Position numbers and translations under genes: made by a program. A stretch of DNA of 38,471 bases from positions 1 through 38,471 of the forward strand of contig JAEEXJ010000017.1 in assembly GCA_016291475.1 (NCBI GenBank), in the 5' to 3' direction. Each line of letters begins with the position of its first letter. Positions within the stretch are counted from its first letter, which is position 1. The notes under the pieces were generated by a model. The model was not told the DNA's origin and did no database searches. It saw only the letters and a program-made list of their open reading frames with translations. Below are positions 15,538-23,027 of this stretch, piece after piece. This DNA comes from Lachnospiraceae bacterium. GTDB taxonomy: Bacteria > Bacillota_A > Clostridia > Lachnospirales > Lachnospiraceae.

Positions 15538-17043
15538 TTAGTGCGAAGCAATTTTCCTCATTCCCATAGCTGTCTCAACAACCTTATATGCACCATCATA
15601 GATGCCTGCCTTCTTATTTGCGATTATCTGTCTGCTCATATCATCAAGAAGTGATGTGGCAAGGAATCTGTCTATCATCTGCAGTGTATGCGGAATATCC
15701 CTGCACTCGAGAGTGCCGTCTCCGATCTCCGCCGAATGGATCGCGCCCCACATCTCATGCTTGCCGACCCTCCTGATAAACAATTTGGGAACGGGATAAA
15801 ATGCCAGTTCGGAAGGTTTTGTGACAAGCACGTCACATCCTCTCATGAGAAGATTTGTGCAATAAACCGCTTCGAAGATATTCTTATGCCAGAATCCGTG
15901 AATGCCCGCTATATTGCACTCAGGATCAAGTATCTTAGCGGCAAATTTCTCCGTATCTTCCCAGTTATCCATATGCTCGGTGCAAAGAGTTTCCATTCCC
16001 GGGATTTCCTTTTTGAGTTCGTCCCAGACATTCTTATAATCTCCCACATTCACAAACAGAGATGCTTTTCCGGCTCTTACCTTTGGAAGGAGATAATCGA
16101 TTATAGCCGCAAATATTTCTTTCTGTGCTCCCGCACCTCCTATGGTAAGAAGGAAACGCATGGGTTTCCCCTGCGCTCTTCTCTTCATTCTCGCTTCGCA
16201 ATCAGTCTCTATACCTTCAACAAGTTCGTGATCGATGTAATGACCGGTATATTTAAGAGAATCCTCAGGCATGGGATTGCATACTTTGTCTTTATTCATT
16301 CCGTTTAAAATGCTGTAGCCCATATATGCGTTGTGGCACTGGATCGTATGGATAGCACCTTCCGCAAAATGAAGTGCCATGGGCCAGTTATCGGGAATGG
16401 CGTTTACCACATATTTCATTCCCGCATGTAGAGCTGCCTGTGCCGGCCACACATGGGTTCCCACAACCGGAATATCCTTGGGAACATTTTTAAAGACAGG
16501 AGCCATAAGCTCCGCGTTCTTCTGATCGGATGCATTGTAAGAGATTGCCCTGAAACCTTCATAGTTCATCGGTTCCCACACAAATCTGTTGAATATGGGA
16601 TTCTTGGATAATCTGGATCCCAGGGAATACAGATCGTTCTGTGCTCCGATGACCTTGGTACAGGTCGTCTCGCCGTATGAATTAAGATCCATCCAATAAG
16701 GAACATAACCCATGGCCTTAGCCGCAGATGCGATGGCCATGGATATACGATAATGGCCGAATCCCATACGGATATTTCCTACGATGATCCCTTTTTGCAT
16801 ATCCCAGTCCAGAGCCTCGGCATTTCTCGAAGGATCATAATGGGCGTTTTGCGACAGATCACCCACAAGTACATTGTTTACTCCCAGGCTGTCGCCTATG
16901 TATTTATTCTTCTCGATCCTTACGGGATAATCCTTATCCGAATCGTCACCGAATTTTTTGATGAATTTCTCTTTGGACTTAAGCGCTTTTTTATAATCAC
17001 GGGAACTGATCTTATTCCCGAATATCACTTTTGATCTGTCCAT
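15538..17043 (-). CDS. GT-B-fold glycosyltransferase-like protein of unknown function
   Basis: A 501-residue cytoplasmic protein I cannot name. The N-terminal half has IVGNIRMGFGHYRISMAIASA (residues 87-107), a Gly-x-Gly-His turn like that at the start of MurG- and MGDG-synthase-type GT-B enzymes. The middle has WPAQAALHAGMKYVVNAIP. The C-terminal half has a second Rossmann-like start, LLTIGGAGAQKEIF (298-311), and a TKPSELAFYPVPKLFIRR segment (408-425), placed where nucleotide-sugar GT-B enzymes hold the donor. The classic KxGGxT-E donor motif is replaced. It sits between the GPH symporter and the alpha-galactosidase with gaps of 24 and 12 bp, so its substrate is probably a galactoside or galactose derivative. 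It could be a transferase, a phosphorylase-like enzyme or a regulatory relic. The fold call is by motif only. Confidence 0.7.
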   Translation of the reverse strand: MDRSKVIFGNKISSRDYKKALKSKEKFIKKFGDDSDKDYPVRIEKNKYIGDSLGVNNVLVGDLSQNAHYDPSRNAEALDWDMQKGIIVGNIRMGFGHYRISMAIASAAKAMGYVPYWMDLNSYGETTCTKVIGAQNDLYSLGSRLSKNPIFNRFVWEPMNYEGFRAISYNASDQKNAELMAPVFKNVPKDIPVVGTHVWPAQAALHAGMKYVVNAIPDNWPMALHFAEGAIHTIQCHNAYMGYSILNGMNKDKVCNPMPEDSLKYTGHYIDHELVEGIETDCEARMKRRAQGKPMRFLLTIGGAGAQKEIFAAIIDYLLPKVRAGKASLFVNVGDYKNVWDELKKEIPGMETLCTEHMDNWEDTEKFAAKILDPECNIAGIHGFWHKNIFEAVYCTNLLMRGCDVLVTKPSELAFYPVPKLFIRRVGKHEMWGAIHSAEIGDGTLECRDIPHTLQMIDRFLATSLLDDMSRQIIANKKAGIYDGAYKVVETAMGMRKIASH

Positions 17044-17067
17044 ATCACGCGTCTCCTTAAAAGATCA

Positions 17068-18522
17068 TTATTCGAATTTATCCGGCCAGTGATCCTTATT
17101 CTTATTTCCTTCGAGTCTGCTTGTGATATCAGCAAGCTTTTCATCGTTAAGGATGTACTTTTTGCAGAAAACAACAAGCGCGATTATAAGCCCCGCAACG
17201 GGAATAATGGCCATTGTCATTCTGAGTCCCAGTTTGGCGGATGCGGCCACGGAGAGCGAATAATCTATTGCTTCTCCCGTATCCTCCACGTCTTTCTGTA
17301 GATTGTTGATCTGAAGGCAGAGTGACGCCGCAAAAGCCGCAATACCGCTGGCAAGCTTTACCACAAATGTCTGCATGGAGAAAATGACGCTCTCGTCACG
17401 TCTTCCGTTTTTCAGTTCACCGTAATCAACGGTATTTGCCAGGAACACGGTAGTGATAACCTGAAGGACTCCGTTTGCGGCAAAGATGAAAAATCCGGGA
17501 ATGAAGAGTATAAATACGGAGCTCATATTGGTAAATGAGATAACAAACAACGTCGCATATCCGGTTATGGCACTGATGATACATACATAGAAGATCTTCA
17601 CATTGCTCAGGAATCTTCTGAGGAGGGGATAGAATGCCATCATGGATATGATCTGTACTCCGCCTCCGAACATGTTAAACAGAGTGTAACTGTCGCCCCA
17701 TTTTATTCCGCCGAAATCATATTTAAAGAAATAAATGACCAGATTGGAAGTAAGATAGATTGATGAATTTATCAGCACAATGGCAATAACTACCGTCATA
17801 GCCTGATCGTTTGTTATCAGAGCCTTGAACATGTCGCCGACTGATGCGGTCTTCATATCGACAAGGCTCTGTTCCTTGACTGCTACGCATGTGATGATGA
17901 TGAATATGACAAACAGTACCGCTATGATAAGTGAGAAATACTTAAAACCCAGAATTTCCTTAACGGTATCGCTTGCTCCGGTTCCTGCAAATCTGTTACC
18001 GAGTGTCTGCACAAACTTAACGGTAAAGATGGTAACAAGTGCACTTCCGACGCCGGCGCAGCTTCTTGCAAGAGTTGTGAGTCCTTCTCTTTCCTTGCCG
18101 CCCTTGGTAAAAGCGGGGATCATGGACCAGTAAGGAATATCCATCATGGTATAAGTAACGCCCCAGAGGATATATGTAACCGCCGCATATGCCACAAGTC
18201 CCTGTGCATCAAGGCCGGGCGGGCAGGCAAACATCGCAAAAAGCACGACCGCATTTGTTACGGTTCCGATAATAAGCCAGGGGCGAAATCTTCCCCATCT
18301 TGTATGTGTCTTGGCTACAACAACTCCCATAATGGGATCGTTGAAAGCGTCGAACACTCTTGCGATGAGAAGTATTAATCCCATCGCAACGGAGTTGACT
18401 CCCAAAAGATCCTGAAAATAATACAAAACATAGCTTGCGGAAAGCATGTATACCATATCTTTTCCGACTGCCCCAATACCGTATGCGGCTTTTTCGCCTA
18501 TAGAAAGTTCCCTGTTATTCAT
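17068..18522 (-). CDS. GPH-family (MelB-like) sugar:cation symporter
   Basis: A 484-residue, twelve-helix inner-membrane carrier. GPH hallmarks are an N-terminal GEKAAYGIGAVGKDMVY, the cation-binding helix pattern ARVFDAFNDPIMG (about 54-66), the loop HTRWGRFRPWLIIG, and the mid-protein YWSMIPAF after TMMDIPYWS. Members such as MelB, XynB-type and GusB-type carriers bring in galactosides, xylosides or glucuronides with Na+ or H+. Position between a beta-galactosidase-like gene and the GT-like/alpha-galactosidase genes makes a galactoside the likely substrate. The C-terminal cytoplasmic tail carries KKYILNDEKLADIT. Confidence 0.92.
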   Translation of the reverse strand: MNNRELSIGEKAAYGIGAVGKDMVYMLSASYVLYYFQDLLGVNSVAMGLILLIARVFDAFNDPIMGVVVAKTHTRWGRFRPWLIIGTVTNAVVLFAMFACPPGLDAQGLVAYAAVTYILWGVTYTMMDIPYWSMIPAFTKGGKEREGLTTLARSCAGVGSALVTIFTVKFVQTLGNRFAGTGASDTVKEILGFKYFSLIIAVLFVIFIIITCVAVKEQSLVDMKTASVGDMFKALITNDQAMTVVIAIVLINSSIYLTSNLVIYFFKYDFGGIKWGDSYTLFNMFGGGVQIISMMAFYPLLRRFLSNVKIFYVCIISAITGYATLFVISFTNMSSVFILFIPGFFIFAANGVLQVITTVFLANTVDYGELKNGRRDESVIFSMQTFVVKLASGIAAFAASLCLQINNLQKDVEDTGEAIDYSLSVAASAKLGLRMTMAIIPVAGLIIALVVFCKKYILNDEKLADITSRLEGNKNKDHWPDKFE

Positions 18523-18536
18523 AATGCCTCCTTTGA

Positions 18537-20963
18537 TCAGATCTGTGGTACTCTGTCCACCTTGATATCGAAAGCTATTTTGATCTCTCCGGCCTGCATA
18601 TTAACTATATGAAGTACTGCTTCTCCTTCTTCCCCTATGGTCTTAATATACGTGCCGCCCATTCCGCCTTTCAACGAAATAGCCGAAGGTCCGATTATCT
18701 GTGCGGGGCCTTCCATCTTCAGAAGAACCGGCTCGTTGAAGTAAGGAATATGATTTCCGTTTTGATCTTCCGCCATTATCCTAATGGCTGCTACGTCGTA
18801 GGTCTCATTCTCCACAAGATCGGTCCTGTAACACTCGGCTGCGAGTCTGATCTGTCTTACGACTTCTTTGGTCACGCTCTTAACGACTTCGCCGCCCTTT
18901 AAAGCATCGAATCTGTAGCTGACGGCATCTCCGCCCCAGTTGCCCACATATTTCCCGTAGAGCTGGTTAGCCTGCTCCATGGTCATTCTGTAAACGGTCA
19001 GACACTTGGCAGCAATAGCTTTTGCCTTGGGTCCGAGGTCATCCATTCCGTAAAGAGCGTACTGATTGAGAAGAAATTTTACATCCTCAGCCTGAGCCGG
19101 TGTGAAATCTTCTCCCTTTCTGACAGCATCACCGACATAGTCATCTATCAGGATAGGACCATGCGTCAGATACTTATAAGGTGAATCCGAAGGGAAATAC
19201 TCCTTGATAAGGATGTCATTCTTATACATCTTTACGCTGTCGGCGTTGGTATATATCCACGATTCACCTATCCTGCTCTCGGGATGTTCTCCGATATCCA
19301 TGGATGATGAGATCTCAAGAACAGGTTCGCGAGATCCGAGTGATGCATAGACATATGCCGCAAGCTTCGGATTTCTGAACATATCGGTAACACCGTGATA
19401 GCAGATACGGTCACCGCTTCCGAAATCCTTATGTGTATTGTAATCGAACATGCACCATGCAAAAGATCCGGCGATATCGCCTTCGGATGCAACCGCATCA
19501 AGTACATTTGCATGTCTCAAAGAATGTTCTTTTCTATGCTCCTCATCATCGAATGCTTTGGTGGGATAAATATGTCCGCCGTATTCTGTGACGATATAAG
19601 GCTTGGTCACATCCGATGTGACTGCCTTCTTGGGATTACATCCGCCGGTCTTTCCGCCGGTATGTGAGAAATCGTTAAAGGTGTATACGTCCTCTAACAG
19701 TTCACTCTTCTTAAAGCACCTTACTCCTCCGGTTTGTCTCGAAGGATCAAGGCTTCTTGCACAGGAGTTTGTCTCAACATAGAAATCGTGATCGTCTCCC
19801 GATTCATTTATTCTTACACCCCAGAGGATTATGGAGGGATGGTTTCTGTACTGAAGCACCATCTCCTTGGTATTTTCAACAGCCTGCTTCTTCCAATCTT
19901 CTCCGCCGATATGCTGCCATCCGGGTATCTCAGTAAATACCAGAAGTCCTATCTTATCGCACTCCGAGATGAATGCCTGTGACTGGGGATAATGGGAAGT
20001 CCTTACCGCATTTACACCCAGCTCATCCTTAAGTATCCTTGCATCTTCTCTCTGAACGGAATCCGGCATTGCATATCCGACATAAGGGAAACTCTGATGA
20101 CGGTTAAGTCCCCTGATGAGATACTTCTCACCGTTAAGGTAAAATCCGTCAGTCTTCCATACCGCGCTTCTGATACCTGTTGTTACGGTCTGCTCGTCGA
20201 GAAGCTTTCCGTTTTTATCCAGAAGCCTTACCTTGATATCGTAAAGAACAGGAGCTTCGGGATACCACTTTTCAACCTCACCGGGATCGCATTCAAGGAA
20301 TACAGCTGATGTATCCGCAGGCATTTCCCGGGAAGCGATCTCTTTTTCGGATTCTTCCGAATCATGCTTTTTGATGAATTCTTTGACTACGGTGCCACCT
20401 TCCAATTCGCCTTCAACATAAGCGGAGGTAATAAGTTTGACATCGGTGTCATTTATCTCGGAGTATATAAAGAGCTTTTCCATGTGGGGAGCATCATATA
20501 CATCCAGAAATACGTTTCTGTAAAGTCCGCCATAAGTCATGTAGTCTATTACATGACCGAAGGGAGGCTGGTCCAGTTCTTCCCTGCTGTCCAGCTTAAC
20601 CGAGATAAGGTTTTCACATCCGTATTTGAGAAGTGAAGAAATGTCTATGGTAAATGCGGTATATCCGCAGTAATGTCTTCCCGCCCTGTCACCGTTTACA
20701 TATACATCCGCATAATGGGCAGCTCCGTCAAAAGTAAGTTTTATGCACTTTCCTTCCCAGTCCGCGGGAACATCTATATGCTTTCTGTAAAGGGTTAGCA
20801 GCTGGTATTCGGATTCATCGAAATAGTTAAACGGAGTTTCTTTAACCGTGTGAGGAATCCTTACGGTTTCAAACGCAGAATCGTCATACTCCGGAAAAAG
20901 CATCCTGTCTTCATAAACGGAAGTAAATTTCCAGTTTTCGCTTAAGTAAAATCTTTCCTTCAT
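18537..20963 (-). CDS. GH2-family glycoside hydrolase, beta-galactosidase-like
   Basis: An 808-residue cytoplasmic enzyme without signal peptide. Domain order is the usual GH2 one: a sugar-binding jelly roll (about 1-155, with YVNGDRAGRHYCGYTAF), an Ig-like domain (about 165-265), a (beta/alpha)8 barrel from about 270 (YLIRGLNRHQSFP, VNAVRTSHYPQS) and a C-terminal region of two further beta-domains from about 555. The acid/base is Glu387 in GVRINES and the nucleophile is Glu460 in IVTEYGGH. GVRINES, where many relatives have GxxNE with other neighbours, fits the beta-galactosidase/beta-glucuronidase side of the family without fixing the sugar. The operon partners (GPH carrier, alpha-galactosidase) favour beta-galactosides. 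It is 12 bp downstream of tetR. Confidence 0.9.
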   Translation of the reverse strand: MKERFYLSENWKFTSVYEDRMLFPEYDDSAFETVRIPHTVKETPFNYFDESEYQLLTLYRKHIDVPADWEGKCIKLTFDGAAHYADVYVNGDRAGRHYCGYTAFTIDISSLLKYGCENLISVKLDSREELDQPPFGHVIDYMTYGGLYRNVFLDVYDAPHMEKLFIYSEINDTDVKLITSAYVEGELEGGTVVKEFIKKHDSEESEKEIASREMPADTSAVFLECDPGEVEKWYPEAPVLYDIKVRLLDKNGKLLDEQTVTTGIRSAVWKTDGFYLNGEKYLIRGLNRHQSFPYVGYAMPDSVQREDARILKDELGVNAVRTSHYPQSQAFISECDKIGLLVFTEIPGWQHIGGEDWKKQAVENTKEMVLQYRNHPSIILWGVRINESGDDHDFYVETNSCARSLDPSRQTGGVRCFKKSELLEDVYTFNDFSHTGGKTGGCNPKKAVTSDVTKPYIVTEYGGHIYPTKAFDDEEHRKEHSLRHANVLDAVASEGDIAGSFAWCMFDYNTHKDFGSGDRICYHGVTDMFRNPKLAAYVYASLGSREPVLEISSSMDIGEHPESRIGESWIYTNADSVKMYKNDILIKEYFPSDSPYKYLTHGPILIDDYVGDAVRKGEDFTPAQAEDVKFLLNQYALYGMDDLGPKAKAIAAKCLTVYRMTMEQANQLYGKYVGNWGGDAVSYRFDALKGGEVVKSVTKEVVRQIRLAAECYRTDLVENETYDVAAIRIMAEDQNGNHIPYFNEPVLLKMEGPAQIIGPSAISLKGGMGGTYIKTIGEEGEAVLHIVNMQAGEIKIAFDIKVDRVPQI

Positions 20964-20975
20964 ATTCCGCCTCCG

Positions 20976-21548
20976 TTATCTCACACTGATCCCGTCAACG
21001 ATGATGTCCACAACTTCATTAAGTGCATCGATATAACTGATATCGTTTCTGACAAGGATATCCCTTGAGAAGAACTGTTCCAGCGAGGCTTCAAACATCA
21101 TCTTAACAAGGGAGATGTTTACGGGTCTTATAACACCTTCACGTATTCCCTGCTCGATGAGTGAAATGGTAAGATCCCATCCGGTCTCCAGCCTTTCTTC
21201 GACTTTTACATAAATATCGGGATATTTTTCTCTCAGGATGTAGAGCTGGTTAAGGTCCACATTCTTATAGCTGTCGGGAAGAACCCCGAGGATCTTTCTG
21301 ATCTTCTCTACGGTTGAAAGTGTAGAATCTTCAACCACCGATCTTTCGCTCTCTTTGATGGAATCAAAGACATAGTCGACCATCGCCATGAACAGCGTTT
21401 TCTTTTCGCGATAGACCGTGTAAATGGTCTTCTTGCTCATGCCAAGGTGCTTAGCCAGATCGTCCATTGTGAATTTGATACCCTTTTCACCGTATACTTC
21501 GATACAACCTTCCAATATGGTTTTTCTGAGTTTTGCGTAATCCTGCAT
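20976..21548 (-). CDS. TetR-family regulator of the galactoside operon
   Basis: A 190-residue regulator with the TetR N-terminal domain: ILEGCIEVYGEKGIKFT, then the helix-turn-helix MDDLAKHLGMSKKTIYTVYR (about residues 28-47) and REKKTLFMAMVDYVFD. The C-terminal domain is all-helical with no evident ligand motif. As first gene of the operon with a long inverted repeat over its promoter it is probably an autoregulated repressor relieved by an imported sugar or its product. TetR control of a glycosidase operon is less common than LacI or AraC control. Confidence 0.9.
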   Translation of the reverse strand: MQDYAKLRKTILEGCIEVYGEKGIKFTMDDLAKHLGMSKKTIYTVYREKKTLFMAMVDYVFDSIKESERSVVEDSTLSTVEKIRKILGVLPDSYKNVDLNQLYILREKYPDIYVKVEERLETGWDLTISLIEQGIREGVIRPVNISLVKMMFEASLEQFFSRDILVRNDISYIDALNEVVDIIVDGISVR

Positions 21549-21633
21549 AATTACCTGCCTTTCCGATAAGAAAGAGAACTGATACAGTTACTGAAAATGA
21601 AACACCGAAACCGGGATAGATCTTTTTGAACTG

Positions 21634-21663
21634 TGGAAACGATTTTTAGTTTTCACGTTTCCA
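21634..21663. promoter_or_regulatory. Inverted repeat, probable operator of the galactoside-operon TetR
   Basis: TGGAAACG and CGTTTCCA are perfect 8-bp arms separated by 14 bp, spanning the expected transcription start and touching the -10 box. An additional GTTTCC half-site lies at 21713-21718 and a CTAAATTTAG palindrome at 21704-21713, upstream of the -35. Assignment to the adjacent TetR is by position. Confidence 0.65.
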
Positions 21664-21691
21664 TTATAGGACAAGGATTTTTCCTGTACAA
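21663..21691 (-). promoter_or_regulatory. SigA-type promoter of the tetR-GH2-GPH-GT-GH36 operon
   Basis: Minus-strand -10 TATAAT (21663-21668) lies 17 bp after TTGTAC (21686-21691), a fair -35. No other convincing promoter is seen before the genes that follow, whose gaps are 12 to 24 bp, so the five genes probably form one transcript ending at 13078. Confidence 0.7.
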
Positions 21692-21741
21692 GAAGACCAT
21701 TTGCTAAATTTAGTTTCCGTCTTTTGTGCAATTCGGCCAAC

Positions 21742-21779
21742 AAAAAAACTCTGTACCGATCGCACGGATCGGTACAGAG
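21742..21779 (-). terminator. Intrinsic terminator of the secreted repeat-protein gene
   Basis: On the minus strand CTCTGTACCGATC and GATCGGTACAGAG form a perfect 13-bp stem around a 5-base loop, followed by seven T. It lies about 30 bp after the stop at 21809, and separates this gene from the galactoside-operon promoter. Confidence 0.93.
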
Positions 21780-21808
21780 CCTGTGGTATCAATTATTTAT
21801 ACGGCCTT

Positions 21809-22954
21809 TTACAGCCAAAGGGCATATACACCCATTCCCGAAACATTTGCATACGCGCTGTCCCAGTCAAATATGCCGAGACCTACGATCTGTCCCTGTA
21901 CGGTGATGTTACTGGATGTGCAATATCCGCCGGGTGCCGCTCCCGAATAGCTGGTAGCGATACCTGCGTTGGTGCTCTGAGTCTGCCAGAAGAATACTCT
22001 GTCACCGGAAGTATTGGAAGTTCCGGGCTTCTTAAATCTTACGTTGGAGAAATTAGCGACAACCGTATCTCCATCGATTCTTGCGGCACCCTCAACGCAT
22101 GCGCTGAGCTGGCCCTGAAGAAGGTTGGTATTTGCAACCTGGCCTACGAGGGTTCCGTTAACATACAGATCGACCATACCGGTCTGGGTATCAAGAACGA
22201 TCATGATGTTGGTGGGAACGCCAAGATTAGCATATCCGTGTCTGGTATAAACCTGTCCGCCGGGAAGGTTATTTACTACGTTCTCACAGATATAAACAGT
22301 CTTTCCGTTGTAAGGCTTAGCTCCGAAGAGGTCATACTGGATACCGAATGAAACCGCACTTCCGATTCCGTTCATGAGGGAGATCTTAGCGTGATATCCG
22401 GTTCCTGTTCCGTTAAGCATCATATCTGCGGAAACTGCGGCATATCTGGATCCGAGACTGGAAATGGTAACTCCTGCGGTAGGAGTTGCAGCGGAAGGTG
22501 CCACAGAAGCGGTAACTGAAGCTGCATTTGCGGCATTCTCGGCTGCGGCATTGGGGAATCTTCCCTCTGCCTTACCGTACAGATCATAGTGAAGCTTAAG
22601 AACAGCGGGATCATATCCGAGAATTCCTGCTACATCGGGATATTTGGATGCATAATATGCGGCATCAAAATCTGTAGCGGCTGTTGCTCCGGTAGCAAGT
22701 GAAGGTGCTGCGGATGAAGGAGCTACCGCAAGTCTTCCTTCAGCCTTTCCGCAAAGCTGGTAGTGCATATACAGCAGATCGGCATTGTTTCCGAATACTG
22801 CTGCAACATCGGGATAAGCCGATGCATAATAGGCTGCGTCAAACATGGTTCCGTCGGCCATCTTGACAGGCGCTGCCTGTACCTCAAAAGCCGATATTCC
22901 TATCACCATCAGTGCCGAAGCCATGGCAATTACAAGATTCCTTATAATTTTCAT
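21809..22954 (-). CDS. Secreted protein with two YPDV/GKAEGR repeats and a lectin-like domain
   Basis: The start is taken as ATG at 22954, preceded by AAAGGGGG; an in-frame ATG at 22972 is less well placed. The 381-residue product begins with a signal peptide (MKIIRNLVIAMASALMVIGISA) cleaved near AAP. Two 37-residue repeats follow (about 38-74 and 96-132) of the form FDAAYYAxxYPDVA...HY..xGKAEGR. A low-complexity Ala/Ser/Thr linker comes next, then a beta-rich region (about 165-310) with a VDLYVNGTLVGQVA strand pair like concanavalin-type lectin domains, and an aromatic C-terminus. No sortase or S-layer signal is seen. It is transcribed alone. The repeats are of a kind often found in surface or peptidoglycan-associated proteins; function is unknown. 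Confidence 0.8.
   Translation of the reverse strand: MKIIRNLVIAMASALMVIGISAFEVQAAPVKMADGTMFDAAYYASAYPDVAAVFGNNADLLYMHYQLCGKAEGRLAVAPSSAAPSLATGATAATDFDAAYYASKYPDVAGILGYDPAVLKLHYDLYGKAEGRFPNAAAENAANAASVTASVAPSAATPTAGVTISSLGSRYAAVSADMMLNGTGTGYHAKISLMNGIGSAVSFGIQYDLFGAKPYNGKTVYICENVVNNLPGGQVYTRHGYANLGVPTNIMIVLDTQTGMVDLYVNGTLVGQVANTNLLQGQLSACVEGAARIDGDTVVANFSNVRFKKPGTSNTSGDRVFFWQTQSTNAGIATSYSGAAPGGYCTSSNITVQGQIVGLGIFDWDSAYANVSGMGVYALWL
22559..22669 (-). repeat. Protein repeat unit 2 (YPDV...GKAEGR)
   Basis: Encodes the second 37-residue unit, beginning FDAAYYASKYPDVAGILG and ending LYGKAEGR. About half of its residues match the first unit, most strongly at both ends. Confidence 0.85.
22733..22843 (-). 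repeat. Protein repeat unit 1 (YPDV...GKAEGR)
   Basis: Encodes the first 37-residue unit, beginning FDAAYYASAYPDVAAVFG and ending LCGKAEGR. The two units have identical length and are separated by a Ser/Ala/Thr-rich linker, indicating an internal duplication. Confidence 0.85.
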
Positions 22955-22998
22955 AGAACCCCCTTTCAACACATAAAGGTTATTTAATTGGTTAACAT

Positions 22999-23027
22999 AT
23001 TATAACAAACCGGAGCTTTTCTTTCAA
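22999..23027 (-). promoter_or_regulatory. SigA-type promoter of the secreted repeat-protein gene
   Basis: Minus-strand -35 TTGAAA (23022-23027) and -10 TATAAT (22999-23004) are 17 bp apart. The -35 box contains the TGA stop codon of mfd, so gene end and promoter overlap. A bulged inverted repeat (AAACCGGAGC at 23007-23016 with GCTCGGTTT at 23032-23040) folds across the same place and might slow transcription arriving from mfd, though it lacks a good T-run. Confidence 0.7.

Noticed and set aside
22559..22843. Two similar 111-bp units as a possible CRISPR or DNA repeat
   Set aside because: They are in-frame protein repeats with diverged codons and only two copies; no spacer-repeat pattern exists.
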